Source: Pedobacter ureilyticus
GTDB taxonomy: Bacteria > Bacteroidota > Bacteroidia > Sphingobacteriales > Sphingobacteriaceae
Direction: 5' to 3'
DNA: 64,000 nucleotides
NCBI RefSeq assembly: GCF_005925345.1
Contig: NZ_SSHJ01000010.1
Coordinates: 93,501-157,500 of the forward strand
The position numbers and the translations under genes are program-made. Shown one piece after another: positions 7,857 through 17,718 of the stretch (positions within the stretch are counted from its first letter, which is position 1; each line of letters starts with the position of its first letter). The notes below the pieces were generated by a model, which saw nothing but the letters and a program-made list of their open reading frames with translations, was not told the origin of the DNA and searched no databases.

Positions 7857-10060
7857 TTTCTACCTAATTTTTGGTTAGCCATTTTAGCAATATATGCCCT
7901 GGCTTCAGGGTATTTTTTGGTTACAATAGCCAAACTTTCTTTGAAAGAATTTTTATGAATGTTAGCGATAAAATAGTAGGATGCATTTTTATCCTTTTGG
8001 TAAATGAGGTAAAATAGATCGGCAAATGCCGTATAAATCTCTACCGTATTTTGGGCTGTTTGTATCCACTGGTACTGTAGGCGATGGTTATATTTATTAA
8101 TTTGATCATAAGTTCTGGTTTCTGCATTAGCAAACAACTTTAAAAAACTTTCTGCTTCAAACTGAAGGTGCGATGGGGTGGCAAAAGCCGTAGGTTGGTT
8201 TTCGGGTTCATCAAAAACACTTTTTAGCGCATTGCTAACCCTATTGTAAAGATCATTTGCGCTAAGGTCTAAACGATACATTACCTTTTCTCTTGTGCTG
8301 CTATTATAATAACCTTGGCCATTGCAAATGGTACAGGTTACGGTTTCATATCCGTCTAAAACCTGCTTATTTGATGTATATATTTTAATTGGTTTTAAAT
8401 AACCAGATCGATCTTGATCAGTAATGATGGTTCTGCCTTTAGTGTCTTTCCAATAAACATCTTCGGTAACGTTTTTATATTTTTTTACCACTTTTGTTTT
8501 AGAACAGCCTACTCTTATCGGTTTACTAAATTCACTTTGATAGTAAACATTGCCTATATTTTTATCCAACACTACATTACGCTCATCACCTTTAACAACT
8601 AATTTTTTGTCCTTATCGACACCTAATACACTTACCCATCGGTTTAGTTTTTCTATAAAAACTTTTGGATTACTTTTGAAGTTAATTTCGCTTTGCGGGA
8701 TTTTTTCGTAAAACTGTAAGGTATCAATAGGGCTTACATTGGTCTGCAAGTATGTAAACCCTGCTATGGGCGATTTGGCCCATATATTTCTGTAAGGATC
8801 TACATCTTTTTTACCATAAAACATCCCGGGACTAAACTCCCTTCCATCAACCAGTTTACCATTTGCAAAAATCCCAGCTTGGGCATAAAGGTTAAAAACT
8901 AGCGGGCTTGCGGTAGTAGTGCCCCAAAAGTTAGTATTACCTTTTAGTCGATACCCTAACCCTTCCAACTGTCCGTTTTTAAATAAGCCCACCTCAAAAA
9001 GCAGTTCTTTTGCTGGTGTGGGACTAGCTGAGGTGGTATATTTTACGCCGTATCCGTTAACAGGGTTGGTGCTGTAATTCCCTAACAACTCTGGATAAGG
9101 AAAGTTGGCCGACTGTGTACCGTTCTTAAACATCAAATCACCTGTATATGCAGCTACAGCTAACTGTTGTTGTAGCCATGATAGATTAGGCATTTCTGCG
9201 GCTTTTGCAGGTATAATCTTTTCGATATTACCCCCGATAACGAGTACCCATTCATATTTTCCGCTCAATGAACGAAACAATACCGAACCTTGTGGCATGG
9301 AAGCAACAGGCCCGAAAAAGCCGATATATTGCTCTTGATTTTGAGTAGTAAAAATACCCAAATGTGGAGTGCCTTTATATAAGCCTTTTGTGGTGCGATT
9401 AATGATTTCGCCATTGGCTCGTGAAGAAACTGTAGCATCAAAAACCCAAGGACTTAAAACTTTTGTGATTTCATTTTTTCTAAATCTGCTGTTTGTTTTG
9501 TCTAGAAACCCATGAAAAATTGGCTTTTCTTTACCCTCATAGCCATCTACTATCACATAATTACCATGATTTTCTTGCTTGCGGGCATACATTATACTGC
9601 CGTCTTTATGATAAATGGTGGCATCAAATTTTACCTTGTAGGGCTCATTGCCATCCATATCAGTTAAGTTGCAAAACAATTGATTATTTTCTAGGTAACG
9701 GACATCGCTTTGCGGCATAACTTCAATGTTTGAAACTTTGTAGCCACTCCCATAGCCAACAACTTTATTTTTTTCGTAATTGATTTTGGCAGCAGCGTAA
9801 AGCTTTTCGCCATTAATAATGAAAACCACTTTATCGTGCTTTTTGCCACTTCTGTAGCTGGTAAAATACTTACCGCCATCTACACTTACAATTATTTTGC
9901 TCTCATTGCTTTTAAATGTTCTAGCCGCATCGATTGTTTTCAGATATTCTGGATCGATGTAATCTAAATCTCCAAATACATTTTGCCAAGCTTTATTTTG
10001 CGCCTGCACAAGGCTCGCACCTAATAAAAACACGATTAAAAAAATATAAGCTTTCATCAT
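7853..10060 (-). CDS. Large secreted protein with MORN-like segments and a CxxC motif
   Basis: 735 residues with a signal peptide (about 1-20, ending LVQAQ). Several stretches resemble MORN repeats, for example VGLFKNGQLEGLGYRLKG, and near residue 570 there is CTICNGQGYY, half of a DnaJ-type zinc-ribbon motif. A second CxxC was not found, so metal binding is uncertain. It precedes, and overlaps by four bases, the YD-repeat protein gene at 6834-7856, and belongs to the run of exported-protein genes. Function not recognised. Confidence 0.75.
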   Translation of the reverse strand: MMKAYIFLIVFLLGASLVQAQNKAWQNVFGDLDYIDPEYLKTIDAARTFKSNESKIIVSVDGGKYFTSYRSGKKHDKVVFIINGEKLYAAAKINYEKNKVVGYGSGYKVSNIEVMPQSDVRYLENNQLFCNLTDMDGNEPYKVKFDATIYHKDGSIMYARKQENHGNYVIVDGYEGKEKPIFHGFLDKTNSRFRKNEITKVLSPWVFDATVSSRANGEIINRTTKGLYKGTPHLGIFTTQNQEQYIGFFGPVASMPQGSVLFRSLSGKYEWVLVIGGNIEKIIPAKAAEMPNLSWLQQQLAVAAYTGDLMFKNGTQSANFPYPELLGNYSTNPVNGYGVKYTTSASPTPAKELLFEVGLFKNGQLEGLGYRLKGNTNFWGTTTASPLVFNLYAQAGIFANGKLVDGREFSPGMFYGKKDVDPYRNIWAKSPIAGFTYLQTNVSPIDTLQFYEKIPQSEINFKSNPKVFIEKLNRWVSVLGVDKDKKLVVKGDERNVVLDKNIGNVYYQSEFSKPIRVGCSKTKVVKKYKNVTEDVYWKDTKGRTIITDQDRSGYLKPIKIYTSNKQVLDGYETVTCTICNGQGYYNSSTREKVMYRLDLSANDLYNRVSNALKSVFDEPENQPTAFATPSHLQFEAESFLKLFANAETRTYDQINKYNHRLQYQWIQTAQNTVEIYTAFADLFYLIYQKDKNASYYFIANIHKNSFKESLAIVTKKYPEARAYIAKMANQKLGRK

Positions 10061-10124
10061 TGTTTATGTTTAAAGAACTGTATTAGCCCTATTATAAAAA
10101 CGCCGTTTAATTTTCGGCCCTGGT

Positions 10125-11966
10125 TTAATTGAGTTGGTATATTTTATCGCTATTAAAAAAATAGAAACTGCCATTTTCGCCCACTACTGGCGTACGTGGT
10201 GTAGAAGTGGTAAAGCTCCGGCCAGTTGGTGCGTTGTAGGTAATCCTCGCTTTTAATTCGCCTGTTATGCCATTGCGTTCATACACATCGTAATACAATT
10301 GACTACCGCCATTGTGGTTAAAATTAACCAACTTACCATCGTTTAATTCGGCACTAAAGACAATTACCGGATCGGAGGTGCTTTGCCAGGTTTTACCAAA
10401 ATCGGTCGAATAATTTTTGAAGATGAGACCGCCAGTAGTGCTAGAAATATAGCTGAGGAAACCATCTTTGGTAAAGGTAGATGGGCCAGACCCAGCTTTA
10501 CTATCGTAAGCTGCATTGGGTAGCAATGTCCAAGTTTTCAGATCAATACTGCTTAGCATTTTAAACGAATTTGAATAACTGGTACCATAAGTGCTGGTGT
10601 AAGTATCCACAGTTTTGCACATGCCGTAATAGGTGTTGCCAATTTTTTTCACTTCAACCAAATTATTGGTTATCGGCGAAACTATTTTTTCCCATGTATC
10701 GCCGTGATTTGCAGTGTACATGAGCACATTATTTCCTGACACAAAAGCCTTATTGCCATCTTGATACACAAAGTTGAAATGCCCACTAACAGATAAAAAC
10801 TTGTTTGTATTTGTATTGCGATCGTAACATAGTACGGTATCTGCACCCGGAGATGCTTCGCCGTTGTAATAACTGTAAGCCGGTTCTATGGGATAAATTG
10901 CATATACTTTAGTTGCAGTAATGTAGGCATTTTTAAAGTCGCGGGCTTCTTTGAGTAAACCATTGATGTTTTCTGTTTTTGCTGCACTGATTTTTTTTGC
11001 CGTCAGCGGATGCATTTCGTAAGTATAAGCCCCTTTACAAACCGTATAAGTAGACCTTGGATAGGCTGCCATATTTCCGTCAGTAATTTTAAACATTACC
11101 GGTTTACCCCCATACCTTAAAATAGTGGCAAATACATCGCCATTTTGGTTGATTTCTATCTTTTTAGGATTTTCGTAATTCTGTGTATAGGGATTTGGCC
11201 AATTGAAAGTTCGAAGCGCATTTTTTTGCCCAATTTGATAAACATGATATCCAATTTGATCGGCAATAACCAATTGATTATAGCCGTTGAAATGAAATTT
11301 AGAAGGTTGAGAGACATTATTACTGGTAAAGTACAAGCGAACAATGTTAAAAGGATGAAAAACCCATTCGTTACTGCGGGGCTGATGAATACTTAAACCT
11401 TTGTGATTGATAAATGCAATGCCACCGTTCTGGTCTTGTCCGCAATATTTGCCCAAGGTATCTGCTTGGTTGTTAACCACAGTAGTTTGTCCGTTTAGGG
11501 TATTGATCAGCGTGACTTTATTGGTGTTGATAAATGGATTAAAATCGTAGATATAATCGTCTTTTCCTAAAATAAACTCGCCTCCGGTTATGTTATACGA
11601 AAAACCCGCATCAGCAGCGCCCAATTTGCTAAACTGTCTGGCACCGGTTTGGGGGTCATACACATAAAACCCTTTATCGTTTACGGCAAAAACTTCTTTA
11701 ACCGATTTAAGTTCTTGCCAGGTGGCGCCAGCATCTTTGGTATATTGAAATTGCTTGTTTTCTGAATTGGTTCTAATCAGGGCATAATTACCATCAAAAG
11801 AGGGGATAAAATTAGCTGCATCATTAAACAACTGCCCACCGAAAACCTCTTGCACCGCCCCATTACGATCTTGCAGTTCATCTGTTTTTTGTGGATCGAT
11901 TGTAGATTTTTTGCAGGCTGACAAGAGTAAGATCAGCCCCGTAAATAATAAGCTCAGATTTTTCAT
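10125..11966 (-). CDS. BNR/sialidase-like beta-propeller lipoprotein
   Basis: 613 residues. The N-terminus has a lipoprotein signal with lipobox LLSAC (Cys near residue 17). The rest contains repeated Asp-box-like or BNR-type segments, such as YTKDAGATWQELKSV, YTANHGDTWEKIVS and NYSTDFGKTWQSTSD, typical of six- or seven-bladed propellers. There is no visible evidence of a sialidase active site, so it may be a binding propeller. It is separated by about 65-100 bases from its neighbours. Surface or periplasmic location is inferred from the lipobox. Confidence 0.8.
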   Translation of the reverse strand: MKNLSLLFTGLILLLSACKKSTIDPQKTDELQDRNGAVQEVFGGQLFNDAANFIPSFDGNYALIRTNSENKQFQYTKDAGATWQELKSVKEVFAVNDKGFYVYDPQTGARQFSKLGAADAGFSYNITGGEFILGKDDYIYDFNPFINTNKVTLINTLNGQTTVVNNQADTLGKYCGQDQNGGIAFINHKGLSIHQPRSNEWVFHPFNIVRLYFTSNNVSQPSKFHFNGYNQLVIADQIGYHVYQIGQKNALRTFNWPNPYTQNYENPKKIEINQNGDVFATILRYGGKPVMFKITDGNMAAYPRSTYTVCKGAYTYEMHPLTAKKISAAKTENINGLLKEARDFKNAYITATKVYAIYPIEPAYSYYNGEASPGADTVLCYDRNTNTNKFLSVSGHFNFVYQDGNKAFVSGNNVLMYTANHGDTWEKIVSPITNNLVEVKKIGNTYYGMCKTVDTYTSTYGTSYSNSFKMLSSIDLKTWTLLPNAAYDSKAGSGPSTFTKDGFLSYISSTTGGLIFKNYSTDFGKTWQSTSDPVIVFSAELNDGKLVNFNHNGGSQLYYDVYERNGITGELKARITYNAPTGRSFTTSTPRTPVVGENGSFYFFNSDKIYQLN

Positions 11967-12066
11967 ATATGTATAATCTTGTTTTCAGTTGTGATATGGA
12001 ATAGCCAGATTATATTCATTTGTGTTTGTGTTTAGGCAATCATGGCTATTTCACAATTACCATTGT

Positions 12067-13026
12067 TTACTTGATATTTTTCACTTTGTGTTCAAAAATC
12101 ATATCGTAATCGGTACTGCCACTTTGGGTTCCATCAGCGTAGTTCAGCTGCCTAAAAACAAGTCTTCGCTGGGGGCCAAAACGCTTGTCTATTTGTAGGC
12201 GTTTGGTCCAATCGCCTTGCATATTTTGCGACTGAGCGGGAATATCGAAAGTGACAATAGCTATTTTTTTATCCCTCAACGCCCCTATTTCATTACGAAA
12301 AGCCGACGGATTTTCTTGTTTAACTTTACGAAGCGTGATGAGGTAAGTTAAAGGTTCTTCATTAATTTCGGTTTCAAAATGAATGCGGCGATAGCTATCG
12401 TGTAGATTTACTACAGCTTTGCCCTTAACAAAAGAAGCTAACAACTCATCGCCATCATACACAAAAACGGTTTCGGTAAGGGTTCCTTTAGCACTCGTTT
12501 CTATTTCGGTAACAGTATTTTTTCGGTGGTCGAAAAGGGCTTGTTTCTTGCTCCCATTTTGATAAGTGCGTTGAATAGCTGTAACCATGCCGCTGTTGTC
12601 GTATTGATAAGTGTCGGTAAAGTTGGTGTAAACGCCAGTGGCGGTAACTTTTTGCAAAACTCCATTGGCATTATAATGTAGTTTTTGTGTAGCATTAAAG
12701 TTTTTGGCTGTGGCTAGTGTATTGATGCTGTCTAACTTGCCATCTTTATAGACATAATTGTGCGCAGTTTCACTGGCATATTTACCAAAAATACGCGTGT
12801 ACTTTTGGATAAGGTGCCCTTCTGTATTAAAAGAAATTACTTCTGCCATGGTAGGCTCATAACCCAAACTATCGCTTCTGTAGTAGGCAACTTTGGCAAA
12901 ATTAGGTTGTTGCTGAAAGCTAAATGACTGCCAGTATGTTTTTGGTGGCGAGAGGTGTTCTGCCTCTTGCGCCTTCAGTCCAAAACCAAGCAAAAGAAGT
13001 GCTAAAGTTGTTGTTAATTTCATCAT
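12067..13026 (-). CDS. Secreted YD-repeat-like protein
   Basis: About 319 residues when started at the ATG-ATG at 13026. An upstream ATG at 13083 would add 19 residues before the signal peptide and overlap the previous gene, so it is not preferred. The signal peptide (MKLTTTLALLLLGFGLKAQ) is followed by YD-like units (LHYNANGVLQKV, YQYDNSGMVTAI). The C-terminus LNYADGTQSGSTDY resembles that of the protein at 6834-7856. The gene begins eight bases after the stop of the YD protein gene at 13035-13937. Function unknown. Confidence 0.75.
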   Translation of the reverse strand: MMKLTTTLALLLLGFGLKAQEAEHLSPPKTYWQSFSFQQQPNFAKVAYYRSDSLGYEPTMAEVISFNTEGHLIQKYTRIFGKYASETAHNYVYKDGKLDSINTLATAKNFNATQKLHYNANGVLQKVTATGVYTNFTDTYQYDNSGMVTAIQRTYQNGSKKQALFDHRKNTVTEIETSAKGTLTETVFVYDGDELLASFVKGKAVVNLHDSYRRIHFETEINEEPLTYLITLRKVKQENPSAFRNEIGALRDKKIAIVTFDIPAQSQNMQGDWTKRLQIDKRFGPQRRLVFRQLNYADGTQSGSTDYDMIFEHKVKNIK

Positions 13027-13034
13027 CTGTGTGT

Positions 13035-13937
13035 TTAGTTTCGGTACTCCATTACTCTTCGGGTAAGTTTGGTGTATTGCCATTTACCGCTTTTCATTTG
13101 GTAGGTTTTGCGTTCGGTCCAGTTTCCTTTTGCATCATATTGGTATTCATAACGTTCTATATCTTTTCCATTTCTCTGTATGCGTTCCAACTCCTGATAG
13201 TCAAATTCGTCTCCTGCAAGGTCTACTTTACGGGTTTTGTAATTGTATTTGGTTTCATCGCTTATTCCCAGATTGATTACATAGTTGGCTAATTTTTTAC
13301 CGTTCTTATCTAATAGTAAACTGTCTGTCTGGTCTAATATGTCATCTACATACAATTTGGATAGCTGAAGCGTAGTGCCATCCTTATTGGCTTTGTACCA
13401 AAATGCTGTGCGTTTTACCACCGAGTTTTGAGGATTGTAAACGGTTTCTTGCGTATAATCGTCATCATTTCCTTCGTATTTTACTTCAAAAACATCTGGC
13501 TCGGGCACATTTAGCAAATAGCGCTTTACCTTTATTTTTTCTACATCAAAACCGCCATAAGTATACTGCCAGTCTTCAACGGTTTTTAATGTATTTGGAT
13601 TGATAATTTGTACCGATTTTAATTTCTTGGAATGCGCATCGGCGTAATTAAATCTGATATCAAAATCGGCATAACTGTTATTGTAATTTACGAATTGATA
13701 ATCGGTCAGTTGAAAGTTATTGTTCCATATTACATGGGTTTCCAAAAGGGGATGTTCTTCGCTTTCCTCAACAGTTAGTTCTTTTATGGTAAGACTTTTT
13801 ACTTGCGAAAAATCAATCAGATCTACTTGGTTTCTAAAATCCCATTGGGTAGGATAATAAGAAATATAGTTTTGAGAAAAAGCAGTATTTGTCATCAAAC
13901 AAGCGGCAACTAAAAGGATAATTTTTATTGTTTTCAT
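13035..13937 (-). CDS. Secreted YD-repeat-like protein
   Basis: 300 residues from the ATG at 13937, which opens a clear signal peptide (MKTIKIILLVAACLMTNTAFSQ). An ATG at 14003 would give 22 extra residues without membrane character and is rejected. The body has YD-like units, ending with ERYEYQYDAKGNWTERKTY, the canonical last unit of this family. It lies directly upstream of the YD gene at 12067-13026 and downstream of the one at 14071-15807. Extracytoplasmic; role unknown. Confidence 0.77.
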   Translation of the reverse strand: MKTIKIILLVAACLMTNTAFSQNYISYYPTQWDFRNQVDLIDFSQVKSLTIKELTVEESEEHPLLETHVIWNNNFQLTDYQFVNYNNSYADFDIRFNYADAHSKKLKSVQIINPNTLKTVEDWQYTYGGFDVEKIKVKRYLLNVPEPDVFEVKYEGNDDDYTQETVYNPQNSVVKRTAFWYKANKDGTTLQLSKLYVDDILDQTDSLLLDKNGKKLANYVINLGISDETKYNYKTRKVDLAGDEFDYQELERIQRNGKDIERYEYQYDAKGNWTERKTYQMKSGKWQYTKLTRRVMEYRN

Positions 13938-14070
13938 CTTTTTTATTTTATAGTCGGGGCAAATCGAAATCTTTAAGCTTAGTGCTTTCCTGTACAGTAG
14001 CATAAAAATCTAAGGCAAGGAAGAGCACGAGCAAAATATATTTTAGGCCAAGTTTAATTTTATAACCCCA

Positions 14071-15807
14071 TTAATTTGTTTTATTGCTATAAGCGCCACT
14101 GTATTTTTGAAGCCGTTCTTTCGATTTTTTACGAACGAAATCTCTTTGCTCATCGGTTAGGTTAGGTAGTAACTTTATTAAAGCCACACGCTGTGGCATC
14201 TTCATTAATAACTCAAAAGCGGCATCTGGACTTTTTGTGTAAACCTCTTTAAATATCGCAGCGCTAGACTCAATTATTTTCTCGGCAGCGTAACCTTTTT
14301 GTTCCCAACTTTTCAGCTGGTTTTCCATATAACTTTTCAATCCGTTCAAGTTCGTTCTGTACGCTGCCATATAGGCTGCAGCTTCGGCAGACAAACCGCT
14401 GTAAGGATCAACATTGTTAGCCGTTGAATTGGCAACTCTAGCGCTGTTTTGTACGGTATGATTGCCATTTACAGTAGACGTATGGGTTGTGGTAGACACA
14501 TTATCTTTAATACCCAAATAACTGAAAAGTCCATCTACAAACATCCCAACTTGGTTGTTGTAGAGTTTTCTAATTGTTTCATTTGGAGACTGTGGGTAAA
14601 GCATAATTGCTTTGCCATTCTTAGTTAGTATAGCGCTAATTAACTCAATAGTTAAATGGTTATCGCTAATGGTGTATCTAATATTGGCAGTGCCTTTATC
14701 TTGCTCCGAAATTTTTTGCGTCCATATTCCATCAATTTGATAGGTTTTGGTTGCTCCGCCTACAAAGCTGTAAGTCCCCATTTTTTTCAGGTTGTCGATA
14801 TATTTATTGAGGGCAACTAAAGCCGTTTCTTTAGTGTATTTTCCGTTAAATAACCGAGATTGCGAGCCTTCCTTAACAATTGTTGAGGCAGTATTAGCAG
14901 CAACCGTATTTTTCTGTGCTTGATTTGGCTGTATTATACTCAGTATATTCTTATAATAGGTAACATTTACTGAATATCTACTTTTTTTCAGTTTAATTAA
15001 AAATTGGCTTCTCAGGTTTTGATATTGATCAAGCATTACGTTTACAAACTCCTTATTAAATGCCTCCAAACCGGCTTCATCAAAAGAAAACTTCTTCGGG
15101 TTAATAGATATCTGTTCTCTTTTTTGTCTGACAAAAGAGGAGGTAATTAAAGGAATGCTCCCTCTTGATGCTAATTTTCCGTTCTTGTAAATGTGCATTA
15201 CGATATCCCACCCACCTTCACTTCGCTTGGTATAGGTAAACTTAAATTCCTCGACCTCCATAACGCCTGTTGCAACGTGCGGTTCCGTAATTTTTTCGGA
15301 AATTACCTGCCCCAAAGTATTGTAGGTAAATTCTTGGCTGTAATTCTCCTTTCCGTTTTGGTCTTTAGCAGTACATAAAGTGAGCCGTTTGTTTTTGTCA
15401 TAAGTATAAGTATATCTACCTTGGCTGATAACCAACCCTTCGCTATTCACTTTAATCGTCGCTGGATATTCGCTTGTTTTATTTCCTTTGCTATCAAGAA
15501 ACGCATAGGTTTCCTTAATTAAGTTTCCTTTCGTGTCGTACTGGTAAGTATATAATATCTTGCTATGGCCTCCCGGCTGGGAAGTGATTTTTTCTACCAA
15601 TTTTCCCTGCTCATTAAAGTAGAGATAAAAGATTTCCCTGCTCATACTTTCTGCTTTAAACTCTTTTATTGGCCCTTTAACATTATAGTGATTGGCAGTA
15701 TAAAAAACAGGGACAGGATTTAAAGGTGCATTCGCCCAATCTATATATTGTGCATAACCACTAATAGCGGTAAAAATCGTGAGCAGAAATGTGATTATTG
15801 CTTTCAT
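14071..15807 (-). CDS. Secreted YD-repeat-like protein, long form
   Basis: 578 residues with a signal peptide (about 1-19, ending SGYAQ). The first third has YD-like repeats (YLYFNEQGKLVEKIT, YTYQYDTKGNLIKETY, YTYDKNKRLTLC, FTYNTLGQVISEKI). The middle is a different, unassigned domain, and the C-terminal 110 residues are helical (SGLSAEAAAYMAAYRTNLNG onward). It is the longest of four YD-type proteins in this block. It starts 18 bases after the stop of the membrane protein gene at 15826-16467. Function unknown. Confidence 0.76.
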   Translation of the reverse strand: MKAIITFLLTIFTAISGYAQYIDWANAPLNPVPVFYTANHYNVKGPIKEFKAESMSREIFYLYFNEQGKLVEKITSQPGGHSKILYTYQYDTKGNLIKETYAFLDSKGNKTSEYPATIKVNSEGLVISQGRYTYTYDKNKRLTLCTAKDQNGKENYSQEFTYNTLGQVISEKITEPHVATGVMEVEEFKFTYTKRSEGGWDIVMHIYKNGKLASRGSIPLITSSFVRQKREQISINPKKFSFDEAGLEAFNKEFVNVMLDQYQNLRSQFLIKLKKSRYSVNVTYYKNILSIIQPNQAQKNTVAANTASTIVKEGSQSRLFNGKYTKETALVALNKYIDNLKKMGTYSFVGGATKTYQIDGIWTQKISEQDKGTANIRYTISDNHLTIELISAILTKNGKAIMLYPQSPNETIRKLYNNQVGMFVDGLFSYLGIKDNVSTTTHTSTVNGNHTVQNSARVANSTANNVDPYSGLSAEAAAYMAAYRTNLNGLKSYMENQLKSWEQKGYAAEKIIESSAAIFKEVYTKSPDAAFELLMKMPQRVALIKLLPNLTDEQRDFVRKKSKERLQKYSGAYSNKTN

Positions 15808-15825
15808 TTTATGGCGTATTTGAGA

Positions 15826-16467
15826 TTAACTGTTGTTTGGTTTTGGCATGACGTTGTCTGAAGCGGTTAGCTTTTGCATCAACATTTTTAAGAATAGAAA
15901 CGGAAGCACAATCAGCAAGGAGCCCCAGCGGTTTTCGGGCGTAAAGGTTTCGGGATAATTTTTCACTACAAAAAACATGACCACGCCACCAACAATGATA
16001 GAAATATGCAGCACAATAGCATTGGGACTAAAAGCACCCAAATAAATGCGTACGGGCTGTTGTGTTTTATGCAGAAAAACTCTTTCTATTAAAATAAAAA
16101 TAAGGTTGCCATTAAAAAACCAGTTCTGGAAAAACAAAACCTGCATATTGGCATAGATAATATCTTGATGATTTGAACCGGCAATGAAGCCAAAAAACAC
16201 CACGATAAACACCCAATAAATGCCCATTAAGAACAAGCTGCCAAATTCGAACTGTCCATCTTTTTCGCGGATGGCATTTTTGTTCCAATTTCTGTAACTA
16301 AAATCTACCACTAGCTGTATCAAAGCGCTCCACCAAAAGAAATAAATCAGGTAAAAAACGGTGGTTTGCCCGTTAAGCACCGATAACAAGGTGAGGCTTA
16401 AAAAGATGATAAAATCCCACTTCCTGTAGTTTTTTACTTGGCGGTTAATGGTGGCTTGCAGCGACAT
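15826..16467 (-). CDS. Multi-pass membrane protein
   Basis: 213 residues with about five hydrophobic segments (near residues 18-36, 38-56, 78-98, 112-128, 145-165 and 180-196) and short loops. No transporter or enzyme motif is recognised. Its position between two secreted-protein genes suggests membership of the same minus-strand operon. Nothing in the sequence gives a specific role. Confidence 0.7.
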   Translation of the reverse strand: MSLQATINRQVKNYRKWDFIIFLSLTLLSVLNGQTTVFYLIYFFWWSALIQLVVDFSYRNWNKNAIREKDGQFEFGSLFLMGIYWVFIVVFFGFIAGSNHQDIIYANMQVLFFQNWFFNGNLIFILIERVFLHKTQQPVRIYLGAFSPNAIVLHISIIVGGVVMFFVVKNYPETFTPENRWGSLLIVLPFLFLKMLMQKLTASDNVMPKPNNS

Positions 16468-16508
16468 AGTTTAATGTTTTTAACTTAAATTTAAGAAAAT
16501 CAAAAACA

Positions 16509-17477
16509 CTATCTATAATATTTGGATTGGAATTCGTTGAGGTGGTGTTTCAAAAATACGTCAATAGCCTGCTCCACTCCTTTTTTGTATTTATCTGCAT
16601 CTGCAGGAACAATTGCTGCTTTGGCTGTGGCTTTGTTTTTTGCTGTATATAATGTTCCAAAAGCGGTTTTTGTTCCCCAGTTATCGTAATCGGAAGCTAC
16701 ATAATTGGTGATTTTTTCTTCCTTAATTACACCATCTACGTCTAAATCTTTTTTCAGTACACCCTGATATTCTGCCAAAGGAGAGCCTCCGATTTTATTT
16801 CGTCCTACAATAAAATGGGCAATGGTATTGTCTTCTGACAAAACCAAATTAGTTTTGGCAACTACATTTGCGCCAATCCCACTTTTACTTGAGCCGCTGG
16901 CTTTAACAAATTCTACATACAATTCTACCCTAACCACGGCAGCATCTTGGAGTTCTTTAGAAAGCTTGGTGGTATTTTCTGTTGCACCTTTTTCTTTGTA
17001 GAAGAAGCCGACGTTTTGCGGATGAACGGTTAAAGTACCTTCTTCCTTATGATAAGGGCTCATTTTTAAGTTGGTACTGTATTGATAGTCTTTGTAAAAT
17101 TCGGTGTTTTTTGCTTCATCTGCTTTCATTACATTAAAACCCTTGGCTTTTAAGTCGGCTATAAATTGAGCATAGGCATCATTAGTAATGTGCTGAAGTG
17201 TTGCTTCAGGAATATCCAAACCTACCGCAAGTGAAGCTTTTGCGGCACCCATTACCGCTCCAAATATTCCAGAACCACCTTTTTTGGTGGCAGATTTTTC
17301 GCTATACACCTGATAATGCACAGCAAAATCGGCGATATATACATTTTTGTTATCAAATTTTGCTTTTCCCAAACTTACAGGACCGGTTTTTCCAGGCTTA
17401 AAATCGCCTAAAGTTTGTGCATTAACAAAATAAATAGACATACAACATACCGTAGTAGCAATTATTTTCAGTTTCAT
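16509..17477 (-). CDS. Exported protein of unknown function
   Basis: 322 residues with a signal peptide (about 1-20, ending YFVNAQ). The mature part contains a Gly/Ala-rich stretch (GSGIFGAVMGAAKASLAVG) that could be amphipathic or membrane-active, and an alpha/beta-like body. It is the first gene of the long minus-strand block and is divergent from the methyltransferase gene at 17719; the 241-base gap must hold both promoters. I do not recognise the family. Confidence 0.72.
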   Translation of the reverse strand: MKLKIIATTVCCMSIYFVNAQTLGDFKPGKTGPVSLGKAKFDNKNVYIADFAVHYQVYSEKSATKKGGSGIFGAVMGAAKASLAVGLDIPEATLQHITNDAYAQFIADLKAKGFNVMKADEAKNTEFYKDYQYSTNLKMSPYHKEEGTLTVHPQNVGFFYKEKGATENTTKLSKELQDAAVVRVELYVEFVKASGSSKSGIGANVVAKTNLVLSEDNTIAHFIVGRNKIGGSPLAEYQGVLKKDLDVDGVIKEEKITNYVASDYDNWGTKTAFGTLYTAKNKATAKAAIVPADADKYKKGVEQAIDVFLKHHLNEFQSKYYR

Positions 17478-17718
17478 AACTTTTAGTTTAAATGTTTATA
17501 TGCAATATTAGCTACAACGCTTGGGTTTATGAATAGGGCAAATGCCCCATTTTGTGGTAGAAAAATTATTAAAACAAAAGCTAAGGGGACTGTAGCTAGC
17601 AGATTGCGTAACAACTTTTAATTTCTGATAAACATGATCAAATACGCACAATAATTATGGATTACCGCTTAGTTTAGTGCAACTTTGTGCTATATAAATC
17701 GAAGATCAGAATAACATC

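Noticed and set aside
13027..13083. Longer start of the YD protein at 12067
   Set aside because: It would put 19 residues before the signal peptide and overlap the preceding gene.
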